Assembly: GCA_046160625.1 (NCBI GenBank)
Contig: JBJXGZ010000118.1
Location: forward strand, 1 to 64,000
DNA length: 64,000 nucleotides
DNA from: M3007 sp046160625
Lineage (GTDB): Bacteria > Bacteroidota > Bacteroidia > Chitinophagales > Saprospiraceae
Reading direction: 5' to 3'
Shown: one piece after another, positions 29,379 through 38,519 of the stretch
How positions within the stretch are numbered: the stretch's first letter is position 1
Layout of the letters: every line of letters begins with the position of its first letter
The notes under the pieces: model-generated
Database searches by the model: none
What the model saw: the letters and a program-made list of their open reading frames with translations, nothing else
Told to the model about the DNA's origin: nothing
Program-made: the position numbers and the translations under genes

Positions 29379-30185
29379 ATGAACACAGGAAAATTGACAA
29401 AGCCGTTCCGGGATTTAGGCCTGATGCACTTTCTCGACCAGCTCAAATACGGGTATCAAAAATGGAAGAATCGTGAGCGAAATAGGCTATTTGTAAAAGA
29501 AAATCCCGATGTGAAGTTGCCACCCGACTACATGCTTTTTGAGGCTTTTCAATTGGACTACCAAAAGTATTTCGAAGGGGGTGAGCAGACGGCAAGTTGG
29601 CTAATAGGTTTGTTCGAACAATATACCTCCCTTGCCGGAAAAACCCTCCTGGATTGGGGCTGTGGGCCCGCCAGGGTGCTGCGGCATTTCCCAAAACTGA
29701 TGGGTACCACCTGTGAAATTCACGGTACAGATTACAATCCGAAAACCATTGCATGGTGTCGCGAAAATGTCAAGGGCGTCACTTTTGCAATCAACCAATT
29801 GAGCCCGCCTACGCAATATCCGAATGCGTATTTCGACCTAATTTACGGCATTTCTATTTTCACGCACCTGTCTGAACCCAATCATAAGCAGTGGTTTGGT
29901 GAGTTGATGCGCGTTTCCAAAAAGGGCGCTGTATTGGTGTTGACTACCCACGGCGACGTGTTCCGCGAAAAACTCACGGAGCAGGAGCGCCATGAATTTG
30001 ACCAAGGCAAACTTGTAGTACGAGGAAAAGTCGTGGAAGGGCACCGGGTTTTTGCAGCGTTTCACCCTCCGGCTTACGTCCGGCAATTGTTTGAATCTCA
30101 GACAGATATCCTGGAGCACATTGAAGGTGCCCGGAAAAGTTGGGGTCTTGAGCAGGATGTATGGATTTTGAAAAAGAGAAATTAA
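29379..30185 (+). CDS. Class I SAM-dependent methyltransferase
   Basis: The protein has 268 residues. Motif I is LLDWGCGPARVLRHF (about 87-101), followed by an acidic strand end IHGTDYNPKTIAWC, and motif IV-like YFDLIYGISIFTHLSE. This is the Rossmann-type SAM-binding core with a C-terminal cap. The N-terminal 80 residues (basic, with a DYMLFEAFQLDYQKYF segment) are not specific. The substrate cannot be told; similar proteins act on glycans, lipids or small molecules. The 3' end overlaps that of the antiporter by 4 bp, tail to tail. Confidence 0.88.
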   Translation: MNTGKLTKPFRDLGLMHFLDQLKYGYQKWKNRERNRLFVKENPDVKLPPDYMLFEAFQLDYQKYFEGGEQTASWLIGLFEQYTSLAGKTLLDWGCGPARVLRHFPKLMGTTCEIHGTDYNPKTIAWCRENVKGVTFAINQLSPPTQYPNAYFDLIYGISIFTHLSEPNHKQWFGELMRVSKKGAVLVLTTHGDVFREKLTEQERHEFDQGKLVVRGKVVEGHRVFAAFHPPAYVRQLFESQTDILEHIEGARKSWGLEQDVWILKKRN

Positions 30186-31582
30186 GCCTCCTTTTTCCTT
30201 CGTTTGGCTCTTGGAGCGGCTGGTTTTTTTGCTTTTTTTTCTACCGCGGGTAAGTCGCCCTTGGGCGCTGGGGCAGGTTTTTCCTTTCCAGGATCAAACA
30301 CCAACAATTCACTTTGGGGCACTTTATCAGTATCCTTCCCTACTTGCCTGCCTAAACCCAACATTGTAAAAATCCAGACATAAAGGCTTGAAAAGAACGT
30401 CTTTTCCACCAAAAAAGTAAGCATGGTTGTAAGCACGGTAGAACAAAGAATGATTGAGAACACAACCGATTGTATGATCTCACCGCCTGCCACGCCTTGC
30501 TGCACAGGGAGTGAGGCGAGTACTGCCGCGCCCAAGCCCTTGGGGATCATCGTGGCCATGTAAGAAGCGTCTTTGGGCGAAGTGCTGCGCGACACGGAGA
30601 ATCGTACCACAGGGATGCGCACGAGGAACAAAAACCCCGTGATAACAGCACCAAGCATCATCCAATGCCAATCTTGAAGTCGGACGGATATTCCGATGTA
30701 CACAAAAAAGAAGGTACGGAGCAAGAACACGGCTTCGGAAAAAAACGCCCGTTCGTTGTCGTTCAGGGAAATGGGTTTGCGCGAAATGGCATTCCGCATT
30801 ATCGGCGGGCCCAGCACGTCAATGTTCCCCAAGGTAATGCCAAACGCCAGGGCAGCAATGGGGCCAGAAAAGTTGAGCAGTTCGACAAAGCCATATAAAA
30901 TGAATACAAATGCCGGGGTAGTAAAAACGGTGTTTTGAAGCGTACGCATCTTGTTCAGCATGATGCTCCAACCAAATGCGCCCGCTACGCCGAGCATAAC
31001 AGCGAGAATAAGTGCGGCGATCATTTGTCCTGTAACGAAGGCCACGTCTATGGTGCCAATTTTGTATGCCGTTAGCAGAGTAAGCGGAACTGCAAGTGTA
31101 AAAACATCAGAAAAAGCCGATTCCAGTACAAGAATCGTTCGGATGCGCTCGCTCATTGGGAACTGCCTCACCAGGGTGGTGATAACGGCTGATGAGGTGC
31201 CGCCCACAATACTTCCCAGCATAAGGGAGCGCAAAAAACCCAAATCTGTGTAGTAGAATGTGATACCGCCTGCAACTATACAAGTAGCCAGGAAGTTATA
31301 GGCAGTAATGCGCGCTGTGCCACCTATAGAATTGATTAGTGGTTCAAGGCGTTGGTCAATACCACTTTCGAACAGGATGAAAATCAGCGTAATAGTGGTA
31401 AAAACTGGCCCCACCGCGCCAAATTTTTCTGGTGTTACGAATCCCCACACTGGCCCCAACAACAGCCCGATGATAAAAAGCCACAACACATCGGGTATCT
31501 TCGTACGGGCAAAAAGCGCCGCAAACCAATGCGATAAAAAAATGGTGCAGCCGACAAATACGATGGTGAGCGCAGTAGGCAT
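30182..31582 (-). CDS. Cation/proton antiporter (CPA1/NhaP-like) with basic tail
   Basis: This 466-residue protein has about 12 hydrophobic helices in the order of CPA-type sodium or potassium/proton antiporters. Recognisable elements are LLLGPVWGFVTPEKFG in the early helices, FILFESGIDQRLEPL, GSIVGGTSSAVITTLV, and LVLESAFSDVFTLAV in place of the usual ND/DD ion-binding helix. The last 45 residues are cytoplasmic, rich in Lys, Ala and Pro, and are not part of the transport domain. It would use the proton gradient to expel cations. A word-like repeat (31591-31648) sits directly upstream of the start. Confidence 0.88.
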   Translation of the reverse strand: MPTALTIVFVGCTIFLSHWFAALFARTKIPDVLWLFIIGLLLGPVWGFVTPEKFGAVGPVFTTITLIFILFESGIDQRLEPLINSIGGTARITAYNFLATCIVAGGITFYYTDLGFLRSLMLGSIVGGTSSAVITTLVRQFPMSERIRTILVLESAFSDVFTLAVPLTLLTAYKIGTIDVAFVTGQMIAALILAVMLGVAGAFGWSIMLNKMRTLQNTVFTTPAFVFILYGFVELLNFSGPIAALAFGITLGNIDVLGPPIMRNAISRKPISLNDNERAFFSEAVFLLRTFFFVYIGISVRLQDWHWMMLGAVITGFLFLVRIPVVRFSVSRSTSPKDASYMATMIPKGLGAAVLASLPVQQGVAGGEIIQSVVFSIILCSTVLTTMLTFLVEKTFFSSLYVWIFTMLGLGRQVGKDTDKVPQSELLVFDPGKEKPAPAPKGDLPAVEKKAKKPAAPRAKRRKKEA

Positions 31583-31590
31583 TTTTTAGA

Positions 31591-31648
31591 ATGTGGCCAA
31601 TGTGAGGAATGTGGTCAATGTGGTCAATTTGGTCAATGTGGGGAATGA
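31591..31648. repeat. GTGGTCAAT-type tandem repeat
   Basis: Imperfect copies of AATGTGGTCAATGTGG lie in tandem immediately upstream of the antiporter start codon. The same word recurs at 39179-39291, directly and inverted, beside the T9SS substrate gene. Confidence 0.75.
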
Positions 31649-31740
31649 AATGCCCGCGATAGTTTTTCTCGTCGAGGCTCAAAAGGCTATCGCGTGTAAA
31701 GGCGAAAGTAGTTAGCCGAGCACAAACTCAATGTAAAATC

Positions 31741-32217
31741 ATGTCAAAATCATCACCAATCACCAATCACCAATCAACCAATCACCATTCAACCAAATTA
31801 CCCGCTGTAGCTTTAGCGAAGGAGGGCCAACCCCTTCTCCTCTTTGACGGAGTATGCAACCTTTGCAACGCTTCTGTTCAATGGATACTAAAACACGATC
31901 ATCGCGGCGAATTTCGCTTTTCCGCGCTTCAATCTGAACTAAGCCAACAATTGTTGCTCCAACACGGACTTGCTTCCGAGCATTTCGACACGGTGGTGTT
32001 GGTGGTGGGCGGCAAGATTTTCCTTCGTTCCGATGCGTCGCTCGAAATTATGCGACGGCTGGGCGGCTTTTGGCGTCTTCTCTATGTTTTTAAAATCTTG
32101 CCACGTCCATGGCGCGATGCTCTGTACAACTTCGTGGCACGCAACCGGTACCGGTGGTTTGGCCGCCGGGAATTATGTATGCTGCCGAGACCCGAATGGG
32201 AAGAGCGGTTTTTGTAG
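31741..32217 (+). CDS. DCC-family thiol-disulfide oxidoreductase-like protein (DUF393)
   Basis: The family core starts at about residue 33 with LLLFDGVCNLCNASVQWIL, carrying the DGVCNLC motif that gives the DCC family its name, and continues with FRFSALQSE and SDASLEIMRRLGG. The product has 158 residues. The fold is thioredoxin-like; the CxxC pair is presumed redox-active, but no substrate is known to me. The first 31 residues are unusual: they are translated from an ATCACCAATC repeat and a CCCGCTGTAGCTTTAGCG-type element. No in-frame ATG exists after them, so the start is either 31741 or a non-ATG codon. Confidence 0.85.
   Translation: MSKSSPITNHQSTNHHSTKLPAVALAKEGQPLLLFDGVCNLCNASVQWILKHDHRGEFRFSALQSELSQQLLLQHGLASEHFDTVVLVVGGKIFLRSDASLEIMRRLGGFWRLLYVFKILPRPWRDALYNFVARNRYRWFGRRELCMLPRPEWEERFL
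31801..31826. repeat. CCCGCC-type palindromic repeat within the DCC gene
   Basis: A CCCGCTGTAGCTTTAGCGAA core followed by GGAGGG forms an imperfect hairpin. The same GTAGCTTTAGC core occurs three times, inverted, at 57374-57468. Here it encodes part of the non-conserved N-terminus of the DCC protein. Confidence 0.65.
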
Positions 32218-32448
32218 CAGATGTGCTGGTGGAAGACCGATCGCTGGGATGGGACAAGGATTTTAGTCATAATTTTAATCCGTGCCCCATCCGTGCGATC
32301 TGTGTTCTCCACGATTGGGACGCCGGTAATATCGCATCAAAAAAAATCCCGAATAAAATATAAAATTATCCATTGCTCCAGATATAACTTGCACCGCTTT
32401 ATTCTTTAATCCGTAGAATATCTCTATCACAATTTTATCAATTTTACC

Positions 32449-34230
32449 ATGAACAAATTTCTCTCTCTCCGGCGGGTGCTGGCGATTGTCGCCCTGCTTG
32501 TGGCCGCCTGGCTACTTTATCCGATCATTTTTGGCAAAAAAAAGCCTCGTGCACCCGAGGAAGTCACTGTTAGAACGGACTCGGCACCCAACAACCTAAA
32601 CGTTTTCATGAACGGGGGGCACGGACCCTCTACATTCGTGTCGCGTCAAATGATGCCATCATTGGGCGATCTCGACCCAAAGACATTGGAATTGCAACCA
32701 TTGCTTATTACAGCTATCCCCACCGTGCGCGAGCTGAAAGACGGGCCGCGAAAAGGCCAATTCGCCTACGACTTTGAAATCATCCCCGAAGCAGTTTGGG
32801 ACAACGGCACTCCCGTGACGGCCAATGACGTGGCCTTTACTTTCAAGATTATCTTTTTACCTGGCTTCCCTGAAGTTTACCGTGGATATTTGACTCAATT
32901 GTCTGGATTAGAAATTGATCCGGCCAACCCAAAAAAGTTCAGCTTCTACTTCAGCGAGTTTTATATACTCTCCATAGACGCACTTTGTAGTACACCCATT
33001 TACCCGGCCTACAATTATGACCCTAACAACAGACTGGCTAACTTGTCACTAAACGACCTATTGGACCCTGCCAAAACGGCTGCACTCAGTGCCGATGAGA
33101 ATTTGAAGGCTTTTGTAGTGGAATTCGGACAAGCAAAATTTGCCAACGACCCCAACGCTATTTCAGGTTGCGGCCCATATCGTCTGGAACTAATGAACGA
33201 ACAAGGGGCCGTTTTGGTCAAAAAGCAAAATTGGTGGGGTGACCGGGTAGCAGAGCAATATCCAATGCTCGCAGCGTACCCCAAAAAATTGATTTACAAA
33301 GTGATAAAAGACGACTTAACCCTGGAAAACCAGATAAAAAACGGCGAACTGGATTTGGTAGGAGGCGTCATCAACCCTGCGAAGTTTCTGGAAATGAAGG
33401 CCAACGACTCGCTGGCCGCGAAGTATGACTTTTTTGCCCTCGGCAGCACCCAATACAACCGTTGGGCGCTCAATCACCGTAACCCAATCCTGGCGGATGT
33501 GCAGGTGCGACGTGCACTCAGGCATATTATTGACTACGATTATATCGTCAACCAGATTAACCGCGGATTAGCAAGACGAATAAACGGCCCAATGCACCCA
33601 GACAAGCCGTATTATGCCAAAGACCTTGCCTTGCCCGATTATAACATAGCAAAAGCAAAGGCCATGCTTGCACAGGCAGGATGGGCGGATACGGATGGGA
33701 ATGGCATCTTGGACAAGGAAATCAACGGTAAGCGCCAACAGTTATCCTTCCAAATGATGGCTGCTACCTCTGCCAAAACCAACGAATTATTAGCCTTTAG
33801 CTTGAAAGAATCGGCAAGGCAAGCAGGCATTGAACTCATGATCAATAGTGTTGACCTTACGGTGATGAGCGCCGAAACGAAAAGTGGTAACTATGACAGC
33901 GCACTCCTTGGAGTTGTACTTTACCCAGGGCAAGTAGAATATTATCAACGATTTCACTCTAGAAGCCTATCCCCGGCGGGCGATAACCGCGCTGGATATA
34001 TAAGCGCAAAGGCCGACAGCCTTATCGAGGCAATCAGGGTGCAACCCGACGTGGCCAAGCGAAATGCTATGTACCTTCAGGTACAACAAGTCTTTTACGA
34101 TGAGATTCCTGAAATTGTACTGTTTGCACCCTTGCAACGCATTATCATCTCCAAAAAGTTTGTTCCTGGCCTGGAGAGCGCCAACCGCCCGGGGTATTAC
34201 GAGCAGTTTGCGCGGATGAAGCCGGAATAA
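32449..34230 (+). CDS. Peptide-type ABC transporter solute-binding protein (family 5)
   Basis: The protein has 593 residues with an N-terminal hydrophobic anchor (about 8-30, LRRVLAIVALLVAAWLLYPII). No lipobox is visible, so it may stay membrane-tethered by this helix. The body has the SBP_bac_5 signature order: WDNGTPVTANDVAFTFK, SGCGPYRL, WWGD, LDLVGG, VRRALRHIIDYDYIVNQINRG and HPDKPYY. Such proteins deliver oligopeptides, nickel or similar ligands to a permease. No permease or ATPase genes are adjacent, so the partner is elsewhere or it acts as a receptor. Confidence 0.9.
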   Translation: MNKFLSLRRVLAIVALLVAAWLLYPIIFGKKKPRAPEEVTVRTDSAPNNLNVFMNGGHGPSTFVSRQMMPSLGDLDPKTLELQPLLITAIPTVRELKDGPRKGQFAYDFEIIPEAVWDNGTPVTANDVAFTFKIIFLPGFPEVYRGYLTQLSGLEIDPANPKKFSFYFSEFYILSIDALCSTPIYPAYNYDPNNRLANLSLNDLLDPAKTAALSADENLKAFVVEFGQAKFANDPNAISGCGPYRLELMNEQGAVLVKKQNWWGDRVAEQYPMLAAYPKKLIYKVIKDDLTLENQIKNGELDLVGGVINPAKFLEMKANDSLAAKYDFFALGSTQYNRWALNHRNPILADVQVRRALRHIIDYDYIVNQINRGLARRINGPMHPDKPYYAKDLALPDYNIAKAKAMLAQAGWADTDGNGILDKEINGKRQQLSFQMMAATSAKTNELLAFSLKESARQAGIELMINSVDLTVMSAETKSGNYDSALLGVVLYPGQVEYYQRFHSRSLSPAGDNRAGYISAKADSLIEAIRVQPDVAKRNAMYLQVQQVFYDEIPEIVLFAPLQRIIISKKFVPGLESANRPGYYEQFARMKPE

Positions 34231-34232
34231 AA

Positions 34233-34370
34233 TTTAACCGCAAAACAGCAAAACAGGAGAACCGCAAAATTTAAAATTGAGAGGAGTCCGAATTGATCTT
34301 AACTCAGCCGGAGACCTCCTAACAATTTTAAATTTTGCGGTTCTCCTGTTTTGCGGTTTTGCGGTTAAAA
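34233..34370. repeat. 47-bp near-perfect inverted repeat between convergent genes
   Basis: Arms at 34233-34279 and 34324-34370 are reverse complements with one mismatch, around a 44-bp loop. Each arm contains the word AACCGCAAAA. It fills the gap between the convergent solute-binding and AsmA genes and could end transcription from both sides, although there is no long T-run. Confidence 0.9.
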
Positions 34371-34376
34371 AATGAA

Positions 34377-36983
34377 TTATTGTTTTCCGCCGCCTTGCAT
34401 CTCTTCTAGGTATTCTTCCCCATCATTTTCAATTTGGGTGGGCGTATAGAGCATCACATCTACTGAAGCGCCTCCAAATTCTGCATCAAGGGCTTTGGCG
34501 ATGAGTAATTTGCGCGCTTCACTGCGCTCGAACTCGGCTTTTACCGCCCGCTTTTTGCGCTTCATTTCATACTTGTCCAGGTTTCCCACAATGCTGTAAT
34601 AAAGGTTGAAACCACCTTTCTTTTCGGGCAGAGGGTCGAGGTCGGAGTCGTGCTTCTTAAGCCGGTTGAGCAACACCTGGCCTGCGTTGATTTTGATTTT
34701 GTAATCAATGTCGTTGTCAAAGGTATGTTCGCCGCTCAGGGTCATGTTAAGAGCATTGCTCTGGAGGAACATCACGGGCAGGTACAGTCTTTGATCCTTG
34801 ATTTCCAAATAATTCTGCAAGTCAGTAAACCTTATACGGCGCAAATCTTCGAGGTGGACAAAGCTGGAAAAGTCCTCGAACATCTTCACTTTTTGGAGTT
34901 CGCCGTTGGTTGCCTGGACATCGGCAAGGGCGCGGAGACGTTTCATATCAAATTCACCAAAGTCGTTCCAATAGGTCCAAAGCACCACTCGTCCGCTCAA
35001 TCTGCCGCGCATGTTCTCGGCTGTAATGACTTCCTGCCCAAAGTTCTCACATTGGGCCAGCATGGTTTGCAGATCAAGGTTTCGGGCGACAATGTGCATT
35101 TTCAGTGAAGCGGCAAGGTCGAAGCGGGCATTGCCTTGGAGGGCAAGTTCACCTTGCATGGCTGCGGCATTCCCATTGAAATTCAAATTGTTGTGGTCAA
35201 ACTCAAAGCTGCCTAGAAAGTTTTTCCCTTCTATTTTCCCATATTTGAAACCCCTTATATTCGCCTCGAACGTGCCTTTCAATTTGTTCATAGCGAGGCT
35301 GCGCTTGGTATTCTTCTCTTTTTTTAAAGAATCCAGTCCTGCCTCGCCGCCCGCTTCAGAGGCGGAGCTTTGTACCGAGAACATTCCAATGATTTGATCT
35401 ACGTCAAAATTTTCCGAGCGGAGTCTTGCGCCGAATTCGAGGAGCGCGCCCGCAGTATTCAAAGAATCAGCGAAGAGCACCGGGAGCAGGTTTTTGGCCG
35501 AGCCATCGAGCAAAAAATCGCTTTTCCCGGCGCGGAGCACAAAGCTATCAAGTCGAAATTCATTGTCTTCCAAACGGAGGAAGCCCGTCTCGGCGAGCAA
35601 GGGGGTTTTGTTGTAAGTAATCGCGGCATTGTCAAATTGAATTTCGCCAGAAGCATTTACCAGACTGATGCGACGCATGCTTGTCATGTCTGCGTATCGG
35701 CCCTGCACCTTGAGTCGGTTCAGCCGGACAATACCATCGCCAGCTGTGATCAGATCGTTGTCAAAAAGCCCGTACGCGGCATCTAGTGGCAATGCGCCGT
35801 TTGCTTGAAATTCAACTATTGGATCCTCTAATTGATTCACTTTCAAGGATAAACTCAAAGGTTGACCACCAAAATCGCCTTTGAAATCAGCCAGTTCAAA
35901 CTCGCCACTTCCATCTGGCTGGGCGTTGTAACGGGCGCGGAACGACACATTTCGCAAAGGACCTTGAAGTTTCTCGGAACTCATTTTTCCGTCGCGCAGA
36001 GCCACTTCAAATCTAATTGCCGGGGTTTCTGTTTTGCTCAACCTGCCCTTCACCGTGCCACTGCAAGCGTAGTTGCCCGTGCTCTGAAATTCCCGGAAAT
36101 ACGCATGGTAAGCGCCCGGCATCAAATTGGCGATCATAGAAACGTCGCCTTCCTGACCCACTAATTTGAAATTCAGGTCAGTGCCTTCAGGTTTCACAAC
36201 AGCCAGCCCCTCCACATTGAAGGTGTTGCCACCAAGCGAGAGTTCCACGTTTTGGAGGGCGTAGGCACCTCGTTTGAGGTCAACCGCAAGCACAGCATCG
36301 TAGCGAAGTGTTTGGCCGCCGAGGTAACGGCTGCTGTCAGAATCAAGGTAATTTATTTTGATGTCCGCCTGACTGGAGAGCCGGAACTGTCGGGCAGAAA
36401 AATTGCCGCTTGCGCTGGCCTTACCTACCACCATTTCAGCGGCTTGTTGCGCCGGAGCGTTGTCATAGAGAATTGCAATATTTTGAAGTTCGGCATTTTC
36501 CAATGCAAGCTGGAGCGTGCTTTCGGTTGATGTTTTTTTGGGTGTTTTGGATTCCTTGAAAATATCGGTGTTCGACTTTCCTGCGCGGTTCACCACGATG
36601 CGAATGGCTCCATCTTGCAGGCGAACGGAGTGGATTTTCAGGTCGTCGCCGAACAAACTTAACAAGTCAAATCGAAAAGAGAGCCCCTGAGCAGCAAGGA
36701 GTTGTCCGCCAAGCGCATCTTTGAGCCGTACCTGGGAGAGATTTACAGAAGCAGCGGGAAAGCCCGAAAGCAGCGAAAGGCTCGCCTCCCCCACGCGAAG
36801 TTCGGTTTTAAGATTTTTGTTGATTTCGGCAACGAGTTGCTGACTCACTTGCTTGTCAAAAAAAGCCGCGATCAGCACCAGCAAAAGCAAGAGGCCCAAC
36901 ACCGAGAACAGCAGGCCAAGCAAGATGCGGCGCAACCAGGAGCGGCGGATAGGGGAAGGCGGATAACTTGGAGGGACTTCCAT
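34377..36983 (-). CDS. AsmA-like envelope protein
   Basis: An 868-residue protein with a short Pro-rich cytoplasmic start and one strong membrane helix (about 17-42, ending LLLLLVLIAAFF). A long periplasmic beta-rich region follows. It opens with LVAEINKNLKTELRVGEASLSLLSGFPAASVNLSQVRL cut by the typical AsmA order of segments: NLKTELRVGE, FPAASVNLSQVRLKDA, then FDLLSLFGDDLKIHSVRLQDG. The C-terminal part (NALNMTLSGEHTFDNDIDY) matches the AsmA C-terminal region. AsmA-like proteins bridge inner and outer membranes and are implicated in phospholipid transport and outer-membrane biogenesis. No operon partner is evident. Confidence 0.88.
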   Translation of the reverse strand: MEVPPSYPPSPIRRSWLRRILLGLLFSVLGLLLLLVLIAAFFDKQVSQQLVAEINKNLKTELRVGEASLSLLSGFPAASVNLSQVRLKDALGGQLLAAQGLSFRFDLLSLFGDDLKIHSVRLQDGAIRIVVNRAGKSNTDIFKESKTPKKTSTESTLQLALENAELQNIAILYDNAPAQQAAEMVVGKASASGNFSARQFRLSSQADIKINYLDSDSSRYLGGQTLRYDAVLAVDLKRGAYALQNVELSLGGNTFNVEGLAVVKPEGTDLNFKLVGQEGDVSMIANLMPGAYHAYFREFQSTGNYACSGTVKGRLSKTETPAIRFEVALRDGKMSSEKLQGPLRNVSFRARYNAQPDGSGEFELADFKGDFGGQPLSLSLKVNQLEDPIVEFQANGALPLDAAYGLFDNDLITAGDGIVRLNRLKVQGRYADMTSMRRISLVNASGEIQFDNAAITYNKTPLLAETGFLRLEDNEFRLDSFVLRAGKSDFLLDGSAKNLLPVLFADSLNTAGALLEFGARLRSENFDVDQIIGMFSVQSSASEAGGEAGLDSLKKEKNTKRSLAMNKLKGTFEANIRGFKYGKIEGKNFLGSFEFDHNNLNFNGNAAAMQGELALQGNARFDLAASLKMHIVARNLDLQTMLAQCENFGQEVITAENMRGRLSGRVVLWTYWNDFGEFDMKRLRALADVQATNGELQKVKMFEDFSSFVHLEDLRRIRFTDLQNYLEIKDQRLYLPVMFLQSNALNMTLSGEHTFDNDIDYKIKINAGQVLLNRLKKHDSDLDPLPEKKGGFNLYYSIVGNLDKYEMKRKKRAVKAEFERSEARKLLIAKALDAEFGGASVDVMLYTPTQIENDGEEYLEEMQGGGKQ

Positions 36984-37002
36984 AAAAGGAGACCGAATTA
37001 AG

Positions 37003-37341
37003 TCAGGGTAAATCCAGGATGATTTTCAGATTTTCTTCAAGTTTCGCTTGAGCATTCAATGGCAGCAGACCCAGTCTTTGCTTGAACCGGCGATTATCAA
37101 TCGCACGGATTTGATCTACCAGCACATCGGAGTCGGCATCCAAGCCAGCCTGGCCAGCAGCCAAATGAACGCGCATTCGATTAAGACCGAGCGCGACATT
37201 CGTAGTCAAAGGACAAACAATTGTGGAACTGTGCTTCCCATTGAGAAGGTCGGTTTGTACAACCACTACTGGGCGCATTTTGCCTGCTTCCGTACCCAGA
37301 CGTGGATTTAAGTTGGCTATCCAGATTTCAAAACGTTTCAT
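37003..37341 (-). CDS. MazF/PemK-type toxin (endoribonuclease family)
   Basis: I start it at the ATG at 37341 (MKRFEIWIANLNP), giving 112 residues; the longer frame overlaps the antitoxin. The MazF/PemK pattern is clear: FEIWIANLNPRLGTEAGK, MRPVVVVQTD, STIVCPLTT, and VLVDQIRAIDNRRF near the C-terminus. These toxins cut RNA, usually mRNA, at short sequences and are held inactive by the cognate antitoxin. The antitoxin gene is directly upstream with a 13-bp gap, the usual order. Confidence 0.9.
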   Translation of the reverse strand: MKRFEIWIANLNPRLGTEAGKMRPVVVVQTDLLNGKHSSTIVCPLTTNVALGLNRMRVHLAAGQAGLDADSDVLVDQIRAIDNRRFKQRLGLLPLNAQAKLEENLKIILDLP

Positions 37342-37354
37342 AAGGAAGCATTTT

Positions 37355-37588
37355 TTAGGATAATTCGTCTTCAATCTGCTCCATTTCGCGCAATATTTCT
37401 TGAGATGACTCGGCAGCCAGCTTGATCTCATTTTCTAATTCTGCAGCCAGTAGTTGGCGTTTTATTACCGCGTTGTAGTACGCCAGCGCCTCATTGATGT
37501 AGGCGTTTCTGCTTTTTTTAAGCCGGGATAAAATGGCTTCTGTTTCTACATAAATCCCGTCTTGCAGTTTCAACGAAAGGTTTGTCAT
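37355..37588 (-). CDS. Ribbon-helix-helix-type antitoxin
   Basis: A 77-residue acidic protein. The N-terminal part (NLSLKLQDGIYVETEAILSR then KKSRNAYINEALAYYN) reads as the beta strand and two helices of a ribbon-helix-helix DNA-binding fold. The C-terminal half is a charged helix ending EQIEDELS, suitable for wrapping the toxin. RHH antitoxins repress their own operon together with the toxin. A well-formed promoter lies just upstream (37612-37641), where such autoregulation would act. Confidence 0.85.
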   Translation of the reverse strand: MTNLSLKLQDGIYVETEAILSRLKKSRNAYINEALAYYNAVIKRQLLAAELENEIKLAAESSQEILREMEQIEDELS

Positions 37589-37611
37589 TGAAAATAATTT
37601 TTAAGAGACAC

Positions 37612-37641
37612 CAAAAGTATATCAAATAAGTGTACCTCAAA
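37612..37641 (-). promoter_or_regulatory. Promoter of the toxin-antitoxin operon
   Basis: Read on the minus strand, TTTG (37641-37638), an 18-bp spacer and TACTTTTG (37619-37612) match the Bacteroidota -33/-7 pattern. The antitoxin ATG lies 23 bp downstream of the -7 box. Confidence 0.65.
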
Positions 37642-37652
37642 AGAATTTCTTT

Positions 37653-38369
37653 TCATTCAACTACTACCATTTTCTCAATCTCCTTTTTCCAGACGAAATA
37701 ACCGAGCCCGTTCAAATGCAATCCATCTTCCGTAAATTTTGAGGCAAGGTTCCCGTCCGCATTTTTCAACGGTGTGGCGATATCGAGGTATGGAAGCGCA
37801 AAATCGCGGGCAATTTGAGCGATGCGCGCATTCAATTCCAATATCTTTTCATTCTTCACCCCGACGTGCCGCACCTCATTATTGACTGGTAAAACGCTTT
37901 GCAGGTACAGCTCCGTATCGGGCGATTGCGATCGGATTTTCTGCACAATGGCGCGGTAAGCCTGTTCGATTTCCGGAACAGAATTCCCAAAAGCCAGGTC
38001 GTTTACCCCTATTAACAAAAAGATTTTCAAGGGTTTATGCCGCAGGATTTCTGGCAGACGCTCTAATACTCCCTCCGTGTAATCGCCCGAAATACCCCGA
38101 TTGAGTACCACTGGCCCGTCGGGAAAAAGTTCGTGCCACTCGGCCTGTTCTGTCTGGCTATCGCCAAGGAAAATGATGCTTCCCGCTCTTTCGGGCAGCC
38201 GCTCAAAATGTTGGGCGCGATGGTGGTAAAGCCCCTCGGTTGTACGTTGCAAGCGAATAAACATATACTTAAAACCTCCTAAACGGTTCACGGCAAACGA
38301 GCCCACCCCGATGGCCAGGAGATTGAAAAAGAGCGAGAGGTAAAGGACGTATTTCATTTTCAATGGCAT
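37653..38369 (-). CDS. SGNH/GDSL-type hydrolase with N-terminal anchor
   Basis: The start is set at the ATG at 38369; another ATG is at 38357. The frame also extends to 38462 but there it runs into an inverted repeat. The 238-residue product begins with a membrane helix (about 8-24, LYLSLFFNLLAIGVGSF). SGNH blocks follow: IIFLGDSQTE (block I with the nucleophilic Ser), NRGISGD (block II Gly), LLIGVNDL (block III Asn) and DGLHLNGLGY (block V Asp/His). Such enzymes are esterases, lipases or glycan deacetylases. It is membrane-anchored facing the periplasm; the substrate is unknown. Confidence 0.88.
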   Translation of the reverse strand: MPLKMKYVLYLSLFFNLLAIGVGSFAVNRLGGFKYMFIRLQRTTEGLYHHRAQHFERLPERAGSIIFLGDSQTEQAEWHELFPDGPVVLNRGISGDYTEGVLERLPEILRHKPLKIFLLIGVNDLAFGNSVPEIEQAYRAIVQKIRSQSPDTELYLQSVLPVNNEVRHVGVKNEKILELNARIAQIARDFALPYLDIATPLKNADGNLASKFTEDGLHLNGLGYFVWKKEIEKMVVVE

Positions 38370-38429
38370 GGTAAAATATCCAGACGCGGGTCTTGCTTTC
38401 AGGATCTTGCCCAACTTCGTTGGCTTTAA

Positions 38430-38505
38430 CCTGGTGGCACACGGATGACATGGATAAGACACGGATTTTTTGATCTCAAATCCGTGTCATCCGTGTGCCA
38501 CCAGG
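38430..38505. repeat. 21-bp perfect inverted repeat
   Basis: CCTGGTGGCACACGGATGAC plus A at 38430-38450 is mirrored at 38485-38505, with further partial pairing inside (CACGGATTT with AAATCCGTG). It fills the space between the lipoprotein gene and the SGNH gene, both minus strand, and accounts for the spurious N-terminal extension of the latter. Confidence 0.88.
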
Positions 38506-38519
38506 CTTATAAGCCCATC

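Noticed and set aside
38370..38462. N-terminal extension of the SGNH hydrolase
   Set aside because: It overlaps an intergenic inverted repeat and precedes the membrane anchor; Cys/His/Pro-rich composition is not conserved-looking.
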